The notes under the pieces: generated by a model | The model's input: the letters and a program-made list of their open reading frames with translations, nothing else | Told to the model about the DNA's origin: nothing | The model's database searches: none | Shown: positions 1 through 11,420 of the stretch, piece by piece | How the letters are laid out: each line of letters opens with the position of its first letter | Position numbering within the stretch: the first letter of the stretch is position 1 | NCBI RefSeq assembly: GCF_040869045.1 | Contig: NW_027136913.1 | Location: 763,635-827,634, forward strand | DNA from: Eurosta solidaginis | Lineage: Eukaryota; Arthropoda; Insecta; Diptera; Tephritidae | Reading direction: 5' to 3' | DNA length: 64,000 nt | Made by a program: the position numbers and the translations under genes

Positions 1-145
1 CTATAGGTTATACACTATGACCAAAAGAGGTTTGTGTCCCTGCCATTAATCACAACCAGTTTTGTAGCGAGCTGATTAACCACTGCCCCGAGTATTCAAT
101 AATTGCTGCTAGATGGGTCTCGTAAACAATTCCTAAGTGAAGCAA
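1..145 (+). repeat. dispersed repeat also present in the foldback arms
   Basis: The opening bases (CTATAGGTTATACACTAT, then a diverged AGAGG.GTGTGTC stretch and TAGATGGGTC) match 43571-43685 on the plus strand and 35548-35674 on the minus strand, both inside the foldback arms. This copy has an extra 30 bp or so in the middle and is cut by the window edge. It shows that part of the arm interior is, or derives from, a repeat found elsewhere. I cannot assign it to a family. Confidence 0.6.
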
Positions 146-827
146 ATGTAGATGTGCATACATAAAAAAAAAATACGACTAATGTTAAACGTTTAGACTT
201 ATTCTGCAATATTTCAGTCTACTTTAAGCTGAGCTTAAGCGGCCAATCTCGTAGGGTTAAGCTCTTGTTGACCTATCGGTTATCGGTTATTTGCGTTCGT
301 TCGAAATGGCGTCGAATATACCCAACTAGTGGCTTTCTAACTGCACTCAAATGAAAGATTCCATACTACAGTATTTTCGGGAAAATAAATAAAATATATA
401 TAATTTATTTTTGATTATTTACGGTTCATTACTGCCATCAACCAAGTGTTTATTCCTCGCAAAAACCCTTGCTGGTTTTGGTGGTACCACCTTGGAGATA
501 TTTTTTTAACTCCCCCTTAACTCGACGTCCAATGTAAGATATCAACTGGAAAAATGTGTTGGATATTCATTTGAGAAATGTACATTTCCCAAAATCTCTC
601 AAAGGTTGAAAATAATTTAATAATTATAATAACGTTGGAGATCAACTGAAGAAAAAAATTTCTGAAAGGTAAACATCCCACCTTTAATTTTATTGAAAGA
701 ATTTTGATATCAACTCGAGAGCTATCTGGTAAAAGAATAATTAAATAATGACGTTGGATATCACCTACGGAACTAGATATATATTTCGCTGGAGAAATAT
801 TTCTAAAAATAATAAATATTTTCTACA

Positions 828-1073
828 AAGGTGGGTCCTAGGTACTAGTCATCACACTCCACACCAAACTAGGGCGTTGATAAGACAATTAAATAAAAGC
901 GTTGGGCGCGTGAAATTTCTAAAAATGTAAGGCGTAGCATAACTTGATTACGGTTCAGTTGGTCTTACTTATGACTATCAATAGAAATGTGACGCGTCCA
1001 ACGCTTTTATTTAATTGTCTGATCAACGCCCTAGATTGATGAGGAGTGTGATGACTAGTACCTAGGACCTCCC
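828..1073. mobile_element. short hairpin MITE with about 80-bp inverted arms
   Basis: Positions 828-912 and about 992-1073 are near-perfect reverse complements, sharing GTCCTAGGTACTAGTCATCA and CAATTAAATAAAAGCGTTGG, with about 80 bp between them. The shape is that of a foldback MITE without coding capacity. I do not see a clean target duplication, so the exact ends are uncertain. Confidence 0.65.
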
Positions 1074-1142
1074 TAATTATTTTCTAGCTTTTATTATTGT
1101 TATTACTTCCTGTAAGTATTGTTTTCAATAAATCCGTTTAAC

Positions 1143-1855
1143 TTACATTTTTTTAAATTTTTTTTTTCAAGTTTTTAGTCTTTATTTAATTGCCTATTAT
1201 TTCTCATTCTATTTAGTTCATTTAGTGACTCATTATTACAAGGACTCTTTCCTGACAATTTGTTACAATATAAGTCCTCAATACATAATCCTTCCAAAGA
1301 CTTTACTCAACTCTGCGGCACGTATGTTTGTCCCTCATCCAACTCCAAAATATTTTGATGTCACTTCTACCAGGCTGTATTTAAAATTTGTTCCAAATAT
1401 GAGCCAAATCGGACCACAAATACGAGTTTTTTGATTATCTCGATCCTTGCGCCACATAGCGGCCATTTTTTTCATAGGTCGCTTTCTATTCTTGTATGTA
1501 TTATTTGTTCTAAATATGAGCCAAATCGGACCACAAATACGAGTTTTTTGATTATCTCGATCCTTGCGCCACCTAGCGGCCATTTTTTTCATAGGTCGCT
1601 TTCTATTCTTGTATGTATTATATGTTCCAAACATGAGCCAAATCGGACCACAAATACGATTTTTGTGAATATCTCGATCCTTGCACCACCTAGCGGCGAT
1701 TTTTTTCTTATTATTGCATTGTCATTGGGTTCTGAACTATATTACAAGTTTCAAGCTTTTAGCTTATCGGGAAGTTACTTAAATTTCAATTACAAAATTC
1801 GTGCCAGCCTGCCAACCAATCATCCAACCAGCCAGCCTGTCAAGTCAGGCTAAAT
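1143..1855 (+). repeat. dispersed VNTR-bearing repeat, copy 1
   Basis: It shares a long collinear 5' part with 16437-16975: a TCAAGTTTTTAGTC start, CATTATTACAAGGACTC, and CAAAATATTTTGATGTCAC. Both copies then run into tandem units and end with CAAGTCA...ATAAAACCGTTTAA. The family is non-coding as far as I can see, and short reading frames across it follow the tandem repeat. It may be a non-autonomous element, but I found no terminal repeat or target duplication. Confidence 0.65.
1391..1720 (+). repeat. 117-bp tandem repeat, about 2.8 units
   Basis: The motif GAGCCAAATCGGACC recurs at 1401, 1518 and 1635, an exact 117-bp period. Each unit also contains ATCTCGATCCTTGC and CACCTAGCGGC. The unit is present in fewer, more diverged copies in the related element at 16437-16975, so copy number varies between insertions. 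Confidence 0.85.
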
Positions 1856-2029
1856 AAAATGTTTAATAAAACCGTTTAAGAACCAATGTTGCAGTACAAA
1901 AAGCCCAAAGGCGGCCTTAAACTGTGACTGAAAAACTGCACAGTAGTTTAACTGGAGTTTAAATTTGACTAGAGTTTAAGAAAACTTAGTTTAAGCTTAG
2001 CTTAACCAACTACTGAAAAAACGGTCCTT

Positions 2030-2884
2030 AGCTGGAAGAACTCTTAGTAGACAATATTAGATACATCACCGGCTCATTATGCTACAGAGTTTGCGTTAGT
2101 TAGCAATTATTAAAATTCACTGCAGGGTACAAATTGTGCAAAAACGTTATGTATATAGGCTGAAAGAAATTTAAAACTGGTGTGGTTTTCGAACTATATA
2201 CTTTGTTAACTACATATGTTAGTTTGTAGTTACATGTGAGGTCCTCTGAGCAGTTGCGGTTGATATAGTATCTATGTGGGAGGACGAAAATTGCTACATT
2301 AAGTTGAGTAATGTATGGAATGAAATATGCATTCGCCCAAAATTTATTGCACAAAATTAGTTACACACAAATATGAAATATAACTGTGGTGCTTTGCGAA
2401 CGGGCACCCACATTGGACGAACGTTCTTCAAACTTTAATCGTTTTAAATGCAGACGAATTGATTCATATTTCTTTCATTTGGTTTTAAATATTTAGTGCC
2501 ATTTAGGTCGTAAACCAATGATTATTTTCAAGTCTCACAAAATATCCTCTGAAATGCACAATTAGGGTTCATCGCATATTGGTCCGTTAGCAAACCCAAA
2601 TGTCTGGAGTTCAATGTGCAGAAGGATTACATAAAGTTAATGGCTATATAGTCAATTGACCTTTTCACAACTTCGAATAGCCCCACAGTCAATTGAAATT
2701 TTGAATGGTTAAAATGTCAACGATGTTGAATTATGACTAAACTGTCATGGTCAAAAAGTTAATCATTTTAGAAGTTATGCTTCTTTCGGCGCGTTATGCA
2801 AAATTTAACACAGTGAAATTTAAAAAAATGTGACCTTTCGTGTATGTGTACGCTATTTATTGTACGAGCAAACTTTCTTTGAGT
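2030..2884. other. unassigned AT-rich sequence
   Basis: I see no open frame with recognisable protein similarity, no clear terminal repeats and no RNA gene here. Short frames, such as one of 84 codons on the minus strand, look like chance. Confidence 0.5.
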
Positions 2885-3302
2885 GGGCTGGAAAGGGATA
2901 CTTCCGTGACTAGTGCACTATTTGAGAAACTTTTCTTTCCTTGTAGTGGACCGGGGATCGATCTATTCCAAAAAATGTTATTTGTGGCGCGGTTCGCTTA
3001 AAATTGGGTACAGGGGTGCCTCTTTCACAGAGATAATATTTGAAAACTTTTCATTCCAAGAAGTGGAACAGGGACCGACCTATTTTAAATATAATAATGT
3101 ATGGTGCGACTTGCTTGAAATTTGGTGTAGAGATACTTCCGATACCAGCTCATTATTTGATAAACATTTCTTTCCGAGAGGTATACCAGGGACCGGCCTA
3201 TACCGAAAAATTTTATTCATGTCGCCATTCGCTTGAAATACTGTATTGAAAAAGATAATACTTTAGAAACTTTTTTTTTTCAGAAGTGAACCAGGGACCG
3301 CC
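2885..3302 (+). repeat. degenerate tandem repeat of about 118 bp, 3-4 units
   Basis: Landmarks recur at regular spacing. GGGATCGATCTATT, GGGACCGACCTATT, GGGACCGGCCTATA and GGGACCGCCTCAG lie near 2952, 3071, 3190 and 3294. AAACTTTTCTTTCC-like motifs lie near 2926, 3043, 3161 and 3265. Two frames here spell repetitive peptides only because of the tandem structure. Confidence 0.7.
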
Positions 3303-3395
3303 TCAGTCGGCATAAAACATGTAGGTTCTGTCCCGCCAATTTGTAAAAAAATTAAAAGCAGCACGACACAAATTTGAATATGGCACCAGCAACCA
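3303..3395 (+). mobile_element. tRNA-derived tephritid-type SINE, body fragment
   Basis: The run GTCGGCATAAAACATGTAGG, followed by a CCAATTTGTA-like stretch and AGCACGACACAAATTTGAA, matches the body of a SINE I recall as common in tephritid flies. Another fragment of the same region lies on the minus strand at 4962-5031. No head or target duplication is present, so it is a relic. Confidence 0.55.
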
Positions 3396-4184
3396 CCCGT
3401 CGATATCGACATAGATCAAGTTGTTGTCTCGCATTCCAGAAATAAAATGCAAATAAACCGGAAGCCGGCGTCACAGTTTTGGACCATCTTTTTATTCAAA
3501 CAAGGTGTACTCAAAGTGCTAAAAAATGAACACTAAACTATTAAGTGCACTGCAATGAATTCCAATTGCCCCACTGTGCTGCAGCTACATAATAGAATAC
3601 AAATTTTAAGGTAAGAGTAATTCGCTAGGGACCATCATAAATGCAAATTCATACGAGGTGGCAAATTTAATATTAATAACTTTGAGCAGAAAAACCATTT
3701 AAGAAGCTCAGCTAAAAATCCAAGAAGTAAGTAGGTATTGTAAAAAATGATTTCTGTCATATCTTTCAGTTACTCAATGTATGTATGTGCCTGCCTTTTG
3801 CAGTCCACCCTGACGGAAAGAGAAAATAATTGTGCTATGAGTAAAGTTGAAATTTCCCCAATTTGTTGTAAGTGTAAATTTTTTCAGGATTTTTACAAGA
3901 TATCGGAAACTTCAGGACTTTATTTATTTCACTAATGGTCAGTGGAATTACAAGCTCATTAGATTAAATGGGAGCTGTCGTCTTACGTCCCCAGATATCA
4001 CCTAAACAGCGAGGCGAGAACATTCCCCATAAGGTAGAGAAATTAAATGCTGAGCAAACACTTTCTTTTGAATACCCAGAAACCAGGGCATACTAACGGA
4101 CACCTCGTTGAAAAAGCCCCACATTCGTGGGGCTTAAGAAGTAAAATCCGCAGGCATTATGAAAAAGTACGGCACCTTAGAGCA
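3396..4184. other. unassigned sequence
   Basis: No recognisable gene or RNA. A small stem-like AAAGCCCCAC...GTGGGGCTT palindrome sits near 4114-4137. Nothing else stands out. Confidence 0.45.
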
Positions 4185-4375
4185 CAGCCGTGTGAAGAAG
4201 AAAAGCACAAACAGGTCCACAGTGAAATCCACAAAAAGGCGTCAGACCTCTATACCAGGAATTGGTCTCTAACACCCCTCTCACTCTATTTGACCCCTGC
4301 TGAAGCTGAAAGTTACTTGGACTCCCGTTAGAGGACAATTTGTGAGTGGCCGCTCCTATTGGATATAAACTATAT
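4185..4375 (+). pseudogene. 3' end of a Jockey/LOA-type LINE (copy a)
   Basis: The plus strand reads ...TPLSLYLTPAEAESYLDSR then a stop. This corresponds to the TPLSLWSTPVETASFLGLP-type C-terminus in the copies at 8476-8840 and 13766-14090. At DNA level it shares CTAACGGGAGTCC (here as its reverse complement) and ACAAATTGT with them. Only the last part of ORF2 and some 3' UTR remain, as expected for a 5'-truncated LINE insertion that has decayed. Confidence 0.6.
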
Positions 4376-4961
4376 TCACACATATTCCCATATTCTTTTG
4401 TTAAGTTGTTAGACTGACAGAAACGAATCCACATCGCGCTTTCCCAATACGCTCCATTTATATACTCTAAGTGTCTCTATGAGAAATATGGCTATGCAAA
4501 ATACCACAATAACGTCTATAAAAAAATTTGAAATTTCGAACTTTTTATGTGGAGTTCTCTGAATTTTTTCGAGTATGCAGTTTTTTAGCTCCATCAATTT
4601 TAGTCTCACAAAGTGAGGCAATAAATGTCTCAAAATTCGTATTGATTTGGGACTACTTTTTTCCGAAGGGTGTTTAAGGCTTTGCTCCGTAAAACAATCT
4701 TCAGAAAAGAATTTGTCAAAAAGCAATGCGAAATTTGTGAGACGTATAACGTGAAATTTATGAGGATAAAACTACTTTGGATACAAAACTGCACACTCAA
4801 ATAAATTTAGAAAACTCAAGTTTTCAAGTTGGGTTTAAACGCTTTTGAGATTGCTTTGCATAGTTTCAGTTACAAAATTAATAGAAGTTTCTGCCTAAAA
4901 TACCGAAAATAAAAAACGAATTTAGTGAACGATATTCGAAAGAAACTGCTACTTATCAGCT
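4376..4961. other. unassigned sequence
   Basis: AT-rich sequence without a recognisable gene. A 105-codon minus-strand frame at 4409-4726 has no family resemblance I can name. Confidence 0.45.
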
Positions 4962-5031
4962 CGCTGTTGTACATGTTTTATGCCGCATCCGGAAGGCATC
5001 TTCTACGGGAAATAAGTTTGCTGAGAAGTTT
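4962..5031 (-). mobile_element. tRNA-derived SINE, body fragment (minus strand)
   Basis: On the minus strand it reads GATGCC.TCCGGA.GCGGCATAAAACATGTA, overlapping the same SINE region as 3303-3395 and the fragment at 13528-13690. Diverged and without ends. Confidence 0.5.
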
Positions 5032-5348
5032 TGCATCTTAGAAGTACTATCGAATAACATTCAAAGTTATTCTAAGTTATCTAAGTTAACCCGTCAGTTG
5101 AGTCGGGGACTATTGGTTAATTAAGCAAGCACAATACCACTACACCACGGTAATTGGATCAAAGAGGAACTCCGCGTCGTTATGGAATAAAACAACAATG
5201 TCCTCAGAGCTGACGTGTATTCTAGCGAAATGCGGTGTGATTGTCAGTGTAGTGTTCATTGGAACCGTGACGCCAAGGAAGAAAAAATGAAGAGGTGAGT
5301 CTGACCTCACCAAGTGCGCGAGTTACTGCTTATATGTCGATGTACGTA
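5032..5348. other. unassigned sequence
   Basis: No gene, terminal repeat or RNA recognised. Confidence 0.4.
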
Positions 5349-5564
5349 GGCCCGTATCGTATTATACGATAACGTATCGAAAAGCAATTTCACTCAAAAG
5401 TTAAATTATAAACTGTCCAACGATTCGTAAACATGATAATAAGTTTTGAATGTAACCAGTACTCGTTAGCCACCATTACATATATTTCCCTAACTCCCAC
5501 TTCAGAGCTATTGTGATCTAAAATATTGATTTAGATCACGGATCGTATAACGCGATACGGGCCC
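5349..5564. mobile_element. MITE with GGCCCGTATCG inverted ends
   Basis: The left end GGCCCGTATCGTATTATACG and the reverse complement of the right end, GGCCCGTATCGCGTTATACG, match over about 23 bp with two mismatches. The element is about 216 bp and non-coding. The target duplication is not clear (TA on the left, CA on the right), so the superfamily is open. The GGCCCG start resembles the other GGCCC-ended elements in this window. Confidence 0.65.
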
Positions 5565-5920
5565 AGAATTTCGTTCCACTTGACTGAGCTGAAAAGAGAG
5601 AGTAAAGTACTCTTTCGACGAGCAAAAGTCGATAAGCTCTATAAGTCGTTCATCATACCTGCCCCGCTGTATGTTCCTGAATCAGTAAAATTTTTAATAT
5701 AAGAAAGGATGACCTTTATAGTATTGGAGAGAAAAGCTATCAAGAAAATTTATGGTTCATCCATGGTTCTATGGAGGCACATCTGAGTTACTTTTTATTT
5801 CAGCTTGAAGACAAGGTTGATTGGGGAGTGACAGGGGATCTTTGACCTGGGTTTAAAAAAATCTGAAAGAGTTACAACTTTGGCAACTTTGGTGTCCTAG
5901 AAGGTAGAGGTTTACTATAT

Positions 5921-5966
5921 CGGCGGCGGCGGCGTAAGCACTATTATATGCCGGCGGCGGCGGCGT
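5921..5966 (+). repeat. two (GGC)n microsatellite blocks
   Basis: CGGCGGCGGCGGCG at 5921-5934 and CCGGCGGCGGCGGCG at 5951-5965 are separated by 16 bp. They are the most GC-rich spot in an otherwise AT-rich region. Confidence 0.85.
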
Positions 5967-7854
5967 GGGCTGCGCGCCGGTGTATGCCGTTGTTCTAGAT
6001 TTAAAAGGCTTTTGTATGTATTTAAGGGAATCAACGTGTTAGCTATTTCGGAGAGATCCGGGGTTTTTGCCTCAAAGTCTCGCGGATCGTTCAAGAATTT
6101 TAAAAGGCAGATCCTTGCGGGGGGACTGTCCTTCATTCACTTAATCCAGGGAGGCTTCGAACCTAGCCCTGTTTAAGGGACTCGTACTGCTGCGTCTGCC
6201 GAAAAAAATTGAAACACTTAAAAGGGTCACACTTTTTTTGTCTGTATGTGTTAATGTAGACCAAAATTTGCAGACGTTTGTGTTTGAAACATTGCTTTCA
6301 ATAGTATTCGCTAAACCAAAACGATATTTTAGAATGAAAGTCGACCGATTTTAAGTTGAAATATGTTTAGGTTATACGCTCAGTTCACACTGCTGTTGTC
6401 CGGCCTTCTGATACAAGAATTCATTATGAATAACCGCGCAGCTTCAGTTTTCAAACTAGTTCGACTGTCAACTACGTTAGAGTAGTAGCACACCCGGTCA
6501 TTTGTTCGACTGTCTGGGGAAATCTTTTGCTTCACCACTTTTAGTGTTCTTGCGAAGGACAAACCCTCACCTGGTAAATATATGCGCCTACTATATTCAA
6601 ATATGTAACAGGAGCCGAAACGCGTAGGTGATATTTAAACATGGTTGATAGGCTAGAAACACAGTGATTCACTCCAAGGGACTAGTTAGGATAGGGCCGC
6701 CAACTTTAGGAAATGTCAAAACTTTGGTGTTGGATGATGAAGTGTGAAAATCAAAACTAACACATGAGATGCTATGACAGATGTTTGAGTATAAGGCCAA
6801 GTGATTTTTCAAACCCTCCTCACCACCCCAAACAGTCCGCCACGTAACAAAAAGTGAGAACCATTCAATTTGTAACCCTGCTAATTTTGTGGACTTTGGT
6901 GCAGTTGCACGTACTGAACTTGACGTTACCAACGGCATCTCCACCTTGATAGGTATAAGCAATTTGATATTAACGTGCACATAATTAGTATAGATTATGC
7001 ACCTGAAGTAACTAAAGTAATTTTAACATTTGATGCCATTAATTCTGAACTCTACAATTTTCGGCGAATGCCGCAACACGACAACATCAGACGCCAATTC
7101 CATACGCACACAAGCATATATGTATAAACTTTGCACTAGCATTCTTGGTATTTACGTTGCTTTCATGGTTCATGTTGGAAACAAATTTTAAACACTGCAT
7201 GCAGTAACACTTATATGTATACATACATATGTACACACACCTTAAAACATATGCATATACACAAAAGTACATCAATCAAACTTTAACACTTTACACTGGT
7301 CTTGTTTATCTTTTACTTTGCCTTGACGGCTTGTTGCATGTTTTTGCAGCATCAGTTGATTTTTCACTTTTATTTATATTTTAGCGTGGCAGGCAGCATA
7401 CATATAGACATACAAACATACATACGATATGCACATGTGGCATTGTTTTTTTGTTTTTGCTGCATCTGTTCTGTTGCATGTCTGTCAATGTTTTTCGTTT
7501 CCGCTCATTATCAGCATTGCCTTTTATTAAACAGAAGCGACAAAAGTCAAGCAAACAAACTCGCTCGCTTATGGTTGTTAGCAACTGGTTGGTGGGGGAT
7601 GGATAGGTATGTGCCCTAATTTGCTTAGCTTTTGCAATGTGATAAAGGAAAAGCTGCTGAATAACTGAATGTTGCTTAACTATGACTAGGTGTTAGAGTT
7701 AAATTACGTATATCTAATGAATCGAGTTTTTGACTTAAGTCACTATTTTTCTTCTGGTGGAAAGAAAACTTTTTTGTTGCAGGTGTCGTTGTCATATACA
7801 ACATTATAACGAGGCATCAGGGAGGTAAAAGGACCTACAACCACATTTATTGAA
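5967..7854. other. unassigned sequence
   Basis: No convincing gene. It contains ACATA/TATGT-rich low-complexity stretches near 7190-7290 and 7400-7440. Frames of about 100 codons (for example 6669-6980 minus and 7302-7619 plus) lack any family resemblance and overlap low-complexity DNA. Confidence 0.45.
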
Positions 7855-8280
7855 ATAATATCGATAGCAAAGGTTTTCAATGAATTATAGATGTTTTGTT
7901 GACGAGTTATTGATTTTTAACAAAAATTTAGAGAATATTTATCGAAAAGTTATCGATATGTAACCAAAAGGTTATTGGTCTGTCATCGAATAATTATTGA
8001 TTTATTATCAAAGTGTTACCAATTTGTTATCGGCGTGTTATGAAAGTCATAGACTTGTTATAGAAAACTAATCGATTTTTTATAAAAAATTATTGAAATT
8101 TTAACGGAAGTTATACATTTTTTATCGAAAGATGGATAAGTTATCGGCATGTTATCGAATCGCGATCAATTTGTTATCGAAAAGTACCGATGACACGACG
8201 ACAACAAGCCGATCAAAACCGATAACTCGACGATAACAATACGCTATCGATAATAAGACAATCATTTTTTGGGTATCGGT
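7855..8280. repeat. degenerate TTATCGA repeat array, copy 1
   Basis: About 400 bp of loosely periodic units of the form (A)GTTATCGA(A/T)(A/T)TG. The motif runs in the plus sense up to about 8190. It is then inverted (CCGATAAC, CGATAACAATACG) at 8205-8255. The reversal suggests an asymmetric foldback element rather than a plain satellite. A second copy lies at 14316-14730. Confidence 0.7.
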
Positions 8281-8475
8281 TGTTAATCCTTTATCTTTCA
8301 ATATGTGAATGGGGGTTTGTCAAAAAAATGTACCAGACGCAACGTAGTATGATCCATTCTGATATCAACTGAAAATGGGAGATAAATTCGTCTCTTAGAA
8401 ACTCAGAGCTAACATTCTGGACATCATCAAACTAGATAGTCGGGGATGAGCTATGTAGAACCAAACCCCTCTTCC

Positions 8476-8840
8476 AGTTGTTGCTGTTGGTTTAAAGGTG
8501 CTTCGCCACATTCAATGGGCATGACCACTCACAAATTGTCATCAAAGTCCTCTAACGGGAGTCCGAGGAAACTGGCAGTTTCAACAGGGGCTGACAATAG
8601 GGAGATTGGTGTTAGAGGCATAGATTCCACATTAAAATTGAAAATATGGTTGGGGAACGCATTGCATGCAGTACATAAATTAAGTATGTCGGGGTTAATT
8701 CTGGACAAGTAAGAGTTTAACCTGTTACAGTATCCAGAACGAAGTTGGTCCAGGGTGACTTGTGTCTCCCTTCCAGTCTTCAGATAAACTGGAAGACTGA
8801 CTTGTGAACAGAAGCAAGAGAATCTCCCCACAGTGTTCTT
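8476..8840 (-). pseudogene. 3' end of a Jockey/LOA-type LINE (copy b)
   Basis: The minus-strand frame (8529-8831) contains TLDQLRSGYCNRLNSYLSRI, then a Cys pair (CTAC), and ends in ASFLGLPLEDFDDNL. This is the pattern of the C-terminus of LINE ORF2, after the RNase H region. The copy is 5'-truncated. The 3' tail (left side) carries GTTGTTGCTGTTGG, which is (CAA)n in element orientation. The reading frame here is still open, making it the best preserved of three copies. Confidence 0.75.
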
Positions 8841-9539
8841 AATTACTTCTGCTCAAGAATTGTTCTGCAGGAGCAAGCGACCTGCTCGAGGGAGTATTAA
8901 TTGGTCATACTATTTCAAAGAAGAAACTTCAACAAGAACATTGCGAGTCGATTGGGGCATCGAGGTACTAAGCAAGGCTTGGTAAGATTCCTGCAATTAA
9001 TCATTAAAATAGGCCTAAAAGAACCAGCTTTATGAATCCTTTAAACTCCTTTATGAATCCTTACAAATGTTCACTTTCTGGACCACCCGTGGAGGCAGTG
9101 CAATGGATGAAACGGAGCATCAGGAAGTTTTTAAAATACAACCAACAACATTTTAACCGCAGAGAAAGTTATCTGCTTATTATAGGTTACTCGTTATATG
9201 CTAAGAGGAACTTCTTGATTAGTTCCCTCTTTTTACGGCACAGCTTACCTTTACTGAAATCCACAGAGGTCATTAAGCGGTGCTTCAGAAGGAATTTACT
9301 CTATCCGTGTTTGTTTATGTGAAAGCGTTTTCAATAACATGAAATCTGACATGACCAAATCCGCACTCTGTAGGCCAGAGATGGAGGAACTCATCCATTC
9401 TTCTAAGTCAAGAGATATCAGCTATGCTAACGGGACATTAATGGTTTTAAATCGTGAAGTACACTTAGAATAGGGAGATCCAGATTTTATGTCCCTGGCA
9501 TTTCGAAGAATGGTGGCAAAACCAAGCAGATGGGCACAG

Positions 9540-10440
9540 GAATATTTGATATTTTTGTCGTATGTTGCGGTAGGCTAGATTCGGATAAGATAGATCTACA
9601 GCTCTTAACGAGGAAATGCAAACCACCTACCTTTGAACTACTGGGCTAAGCGGCTTGCAACCTCAAAAGGTATTAGTACCAAGTATCTGGAACTTATGAT
9701 AAACTGAAACCTAAACTGGAAATCATGCATCGAGGAGCGGGTGCGCAAACCCTGTTTGTTTTCTACGCTTTCAAATTATTGTTTTGTAAGAAGTAGGGTT
9801 TCAAGACATGCTGTGTGTAGAGGTGGAGTGACCAGCGCTAGTTCAAAGCCCAAAAGTGTGGAGATAACATCTTCCCAAGAACAAAAATCTCACGAAAGCT
9901 CAACGCGCTGTGTGCGATTGCCCTACTGGAGCTTGTTGCACTTGCCCTCTGTTCCCATTTTAAACCTGCTTTCCAACGAGTTTCATACACCCAGTACATC
10001 GGCACAAACTGCACTGAGACTCAGGGAGTACGATTGGTTGAAAGACGCTAAGCACGCGCGTCCTTAATCTACTTTTGATGGTAACAATTTGTTTCGATAT
10101 ACATTAATATCAACACAAACCGATGTGTAAGCGGAATGTTAAAACTATCCTCGCAAGTCGAGATGGTTGACTGGAGGTACGTTTGGATTTGGAAGCATAA
10201 ACATTTACACCGACGGCTTCAGTACGGACTTAGGTATGGGGCCGGAGAAGTGAGTAAAAATGAAAAGGTATCACCGGTTATGAAATTTTAAGTGCCAAAT
10301 AGCTAAACTGGATAGAGATAGAGAAGGGCAAGCAGACTTCTGAGTAGATCAGCGGCGGACACTCAGAAACTTGCACAGGTCTAAAACTTTCTATTCGGCA
10401 TACTCATCGATGTTTATGTGTTAAACAACATTGGGAGATA
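9540..10440 (+). pseudogene. decayed LINE reverse transcriptase and RNase H
   Basis: Broken plus-strand frames carry LINE landmarks. LLTRKCKPPTFELLG lies near 9600-9645. T-K-Y-L-E-L-M-I-N, stop, then NLNWKSCIEERVRKP lies near 9680-9753, the thumb region of Jockey-group reverse transcriptases. NIYTDGFSTDLGMG lies near 10201-10242, the IYTDGS block of RNase H with Ser replaced by Phe. Stops and frameshifts interrupt it. It may belong to the same family as the C-terminal fragments at 8476-8840 and 13766-14090, but lies in the opposite orientation to both. Confidence 0.65.
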
Positions 10441-11141
10441 ACTTGAAAGCTCCAACGTTAGTTTGGTTGACCCTAATGTACACTCAGTACAAATTACTTC
10501 AAATTATTTACATACGGATGTGTGAATGTAAATAAAAACTTTATAACAGTAAACCCTTACGAGTGGTGCTTCTAAAAGTTTCATTTAATTGACAACAATT
10601 CACGTTACGTCAAAGCAGCCTTCACGCGACTCCAAGAAATATACGTGATAATGTCACTTGCCAACTGCGTGCAGCAAGGTCCAGTCGGTTGTGGCACGTT
10701 CTAGCAGTTAAGTGCATTACTTGCACCCAGGTGTTTGCGTTTAAAACTTAATTCGCGACAGTTAAACTTACTCAAGAGTTATCTAAATGCCAGTGTACAG
10801 TTATTTTGTATACAAAGCCATTATGGCACATTTAATGCAATCAAGGCTTAAAATTATCTACTTCAATTAGCAGCAAGATTTTGTAGAGGAATTTTCTCAA
10901 GAATGAAAAAAATTACCTAGAATATTGTAAGACATAAAATAGACCTGATTTTACCAATATTAGTTTATCTGAATCGGTAACGATAACTTTGTTTCTGGCT
11001 AAAATATGGGCATTAGTAACATCACCGCACTATGCCTGACGTTCTCGAGCAGGCCTCTTAATGTACACATGTTTCAAATACATGCGTATTTATGTATGCC
11101 TTCCTTCCTTACATGGTCACCTCTGCTAGTCTGTCTTAGAC
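10441..11141. other. unassigned sequence
   Basis: No recognisable gene or element ends. It sits between the decayed LINE and the TTA target duplication of the element at 11145. Confidence 0.45.
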
Positions 11142-11250
11142 TTAGGCCCGGTTGGTTAAGTTAAGCTTAAACTAAACATGCTTAAACTCTAGTCAAATTT
11201 AAACTCCAGTTAAACTACTGAGCAGTTTTTCAGTCACAGTTTAAGGCCGC

Positions 11251-11420
11251 CTTGTTGTTGCTGTTGTAGCAATAATTTTGCTCCCCGAAGGCTTTGGGGA
11301 GTGTTATCGATGTGATGTCCCTTTGCCGGATACAGATCCGGTACGCTCCGGTAACACAGCACCATTAAAGTGCTAGCCCGAACATCTCGGTAACGATTTA
11401 TATGACCACACTAAACCTTA
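11251..11420 (-). mobile_element. (CAA)n-tailed SINE, 3' part
   Basis: It matches the SINE at 33077-33399 and 45840-46162: GTTGTTGCTGTTGTAGC, CTCCCCGAAGGCTTTGGGGAG, then GGATACAGATCCGGTACGC and ACAGCACCATTAAAGTGCT. Only the tail-proximal half or so is present, so it is 5'-truncated. More diverged than the copies in the foldback arms. Confidence 0.8.

Larger units (their letters stand above)
184..2029 (-). mobile_element. PIF/Harbinger-like element, copy 1 (degraded, interrupted)
   Basis: This stretch is an inverted, diverged copy of the element at 11145-12906. Matching blocks are 184-330 (with 12715-12860), about 470-790 (with 11530-11870) and 1905-2029 (with 11145-11250). The right end reads AAAAAACGGTCC followed by TTA, which resembles the expected terminus. 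The left end has lost its terminal GGCCCGG. Subterminal GTTTAA/TTAAAC motifs recur near both ends. No transposase is visible, so it is non-autonomous. It is interrupted by the VNTR element at 1143-1855 and contains a hairpin MITE at 828-1073. Confidence 0.65.

Noticed and set aside
4047..4331. 94-codon host gene
   Set aside because: Its C-terminal part is the LINE ORF2 tail, and the rest has no resemblance.
7302..7619. 105-codon hydrophobic protein
   Set aside because: It is rich in F, C and L from T-rich low-complexity DNA, with no splice or family support.
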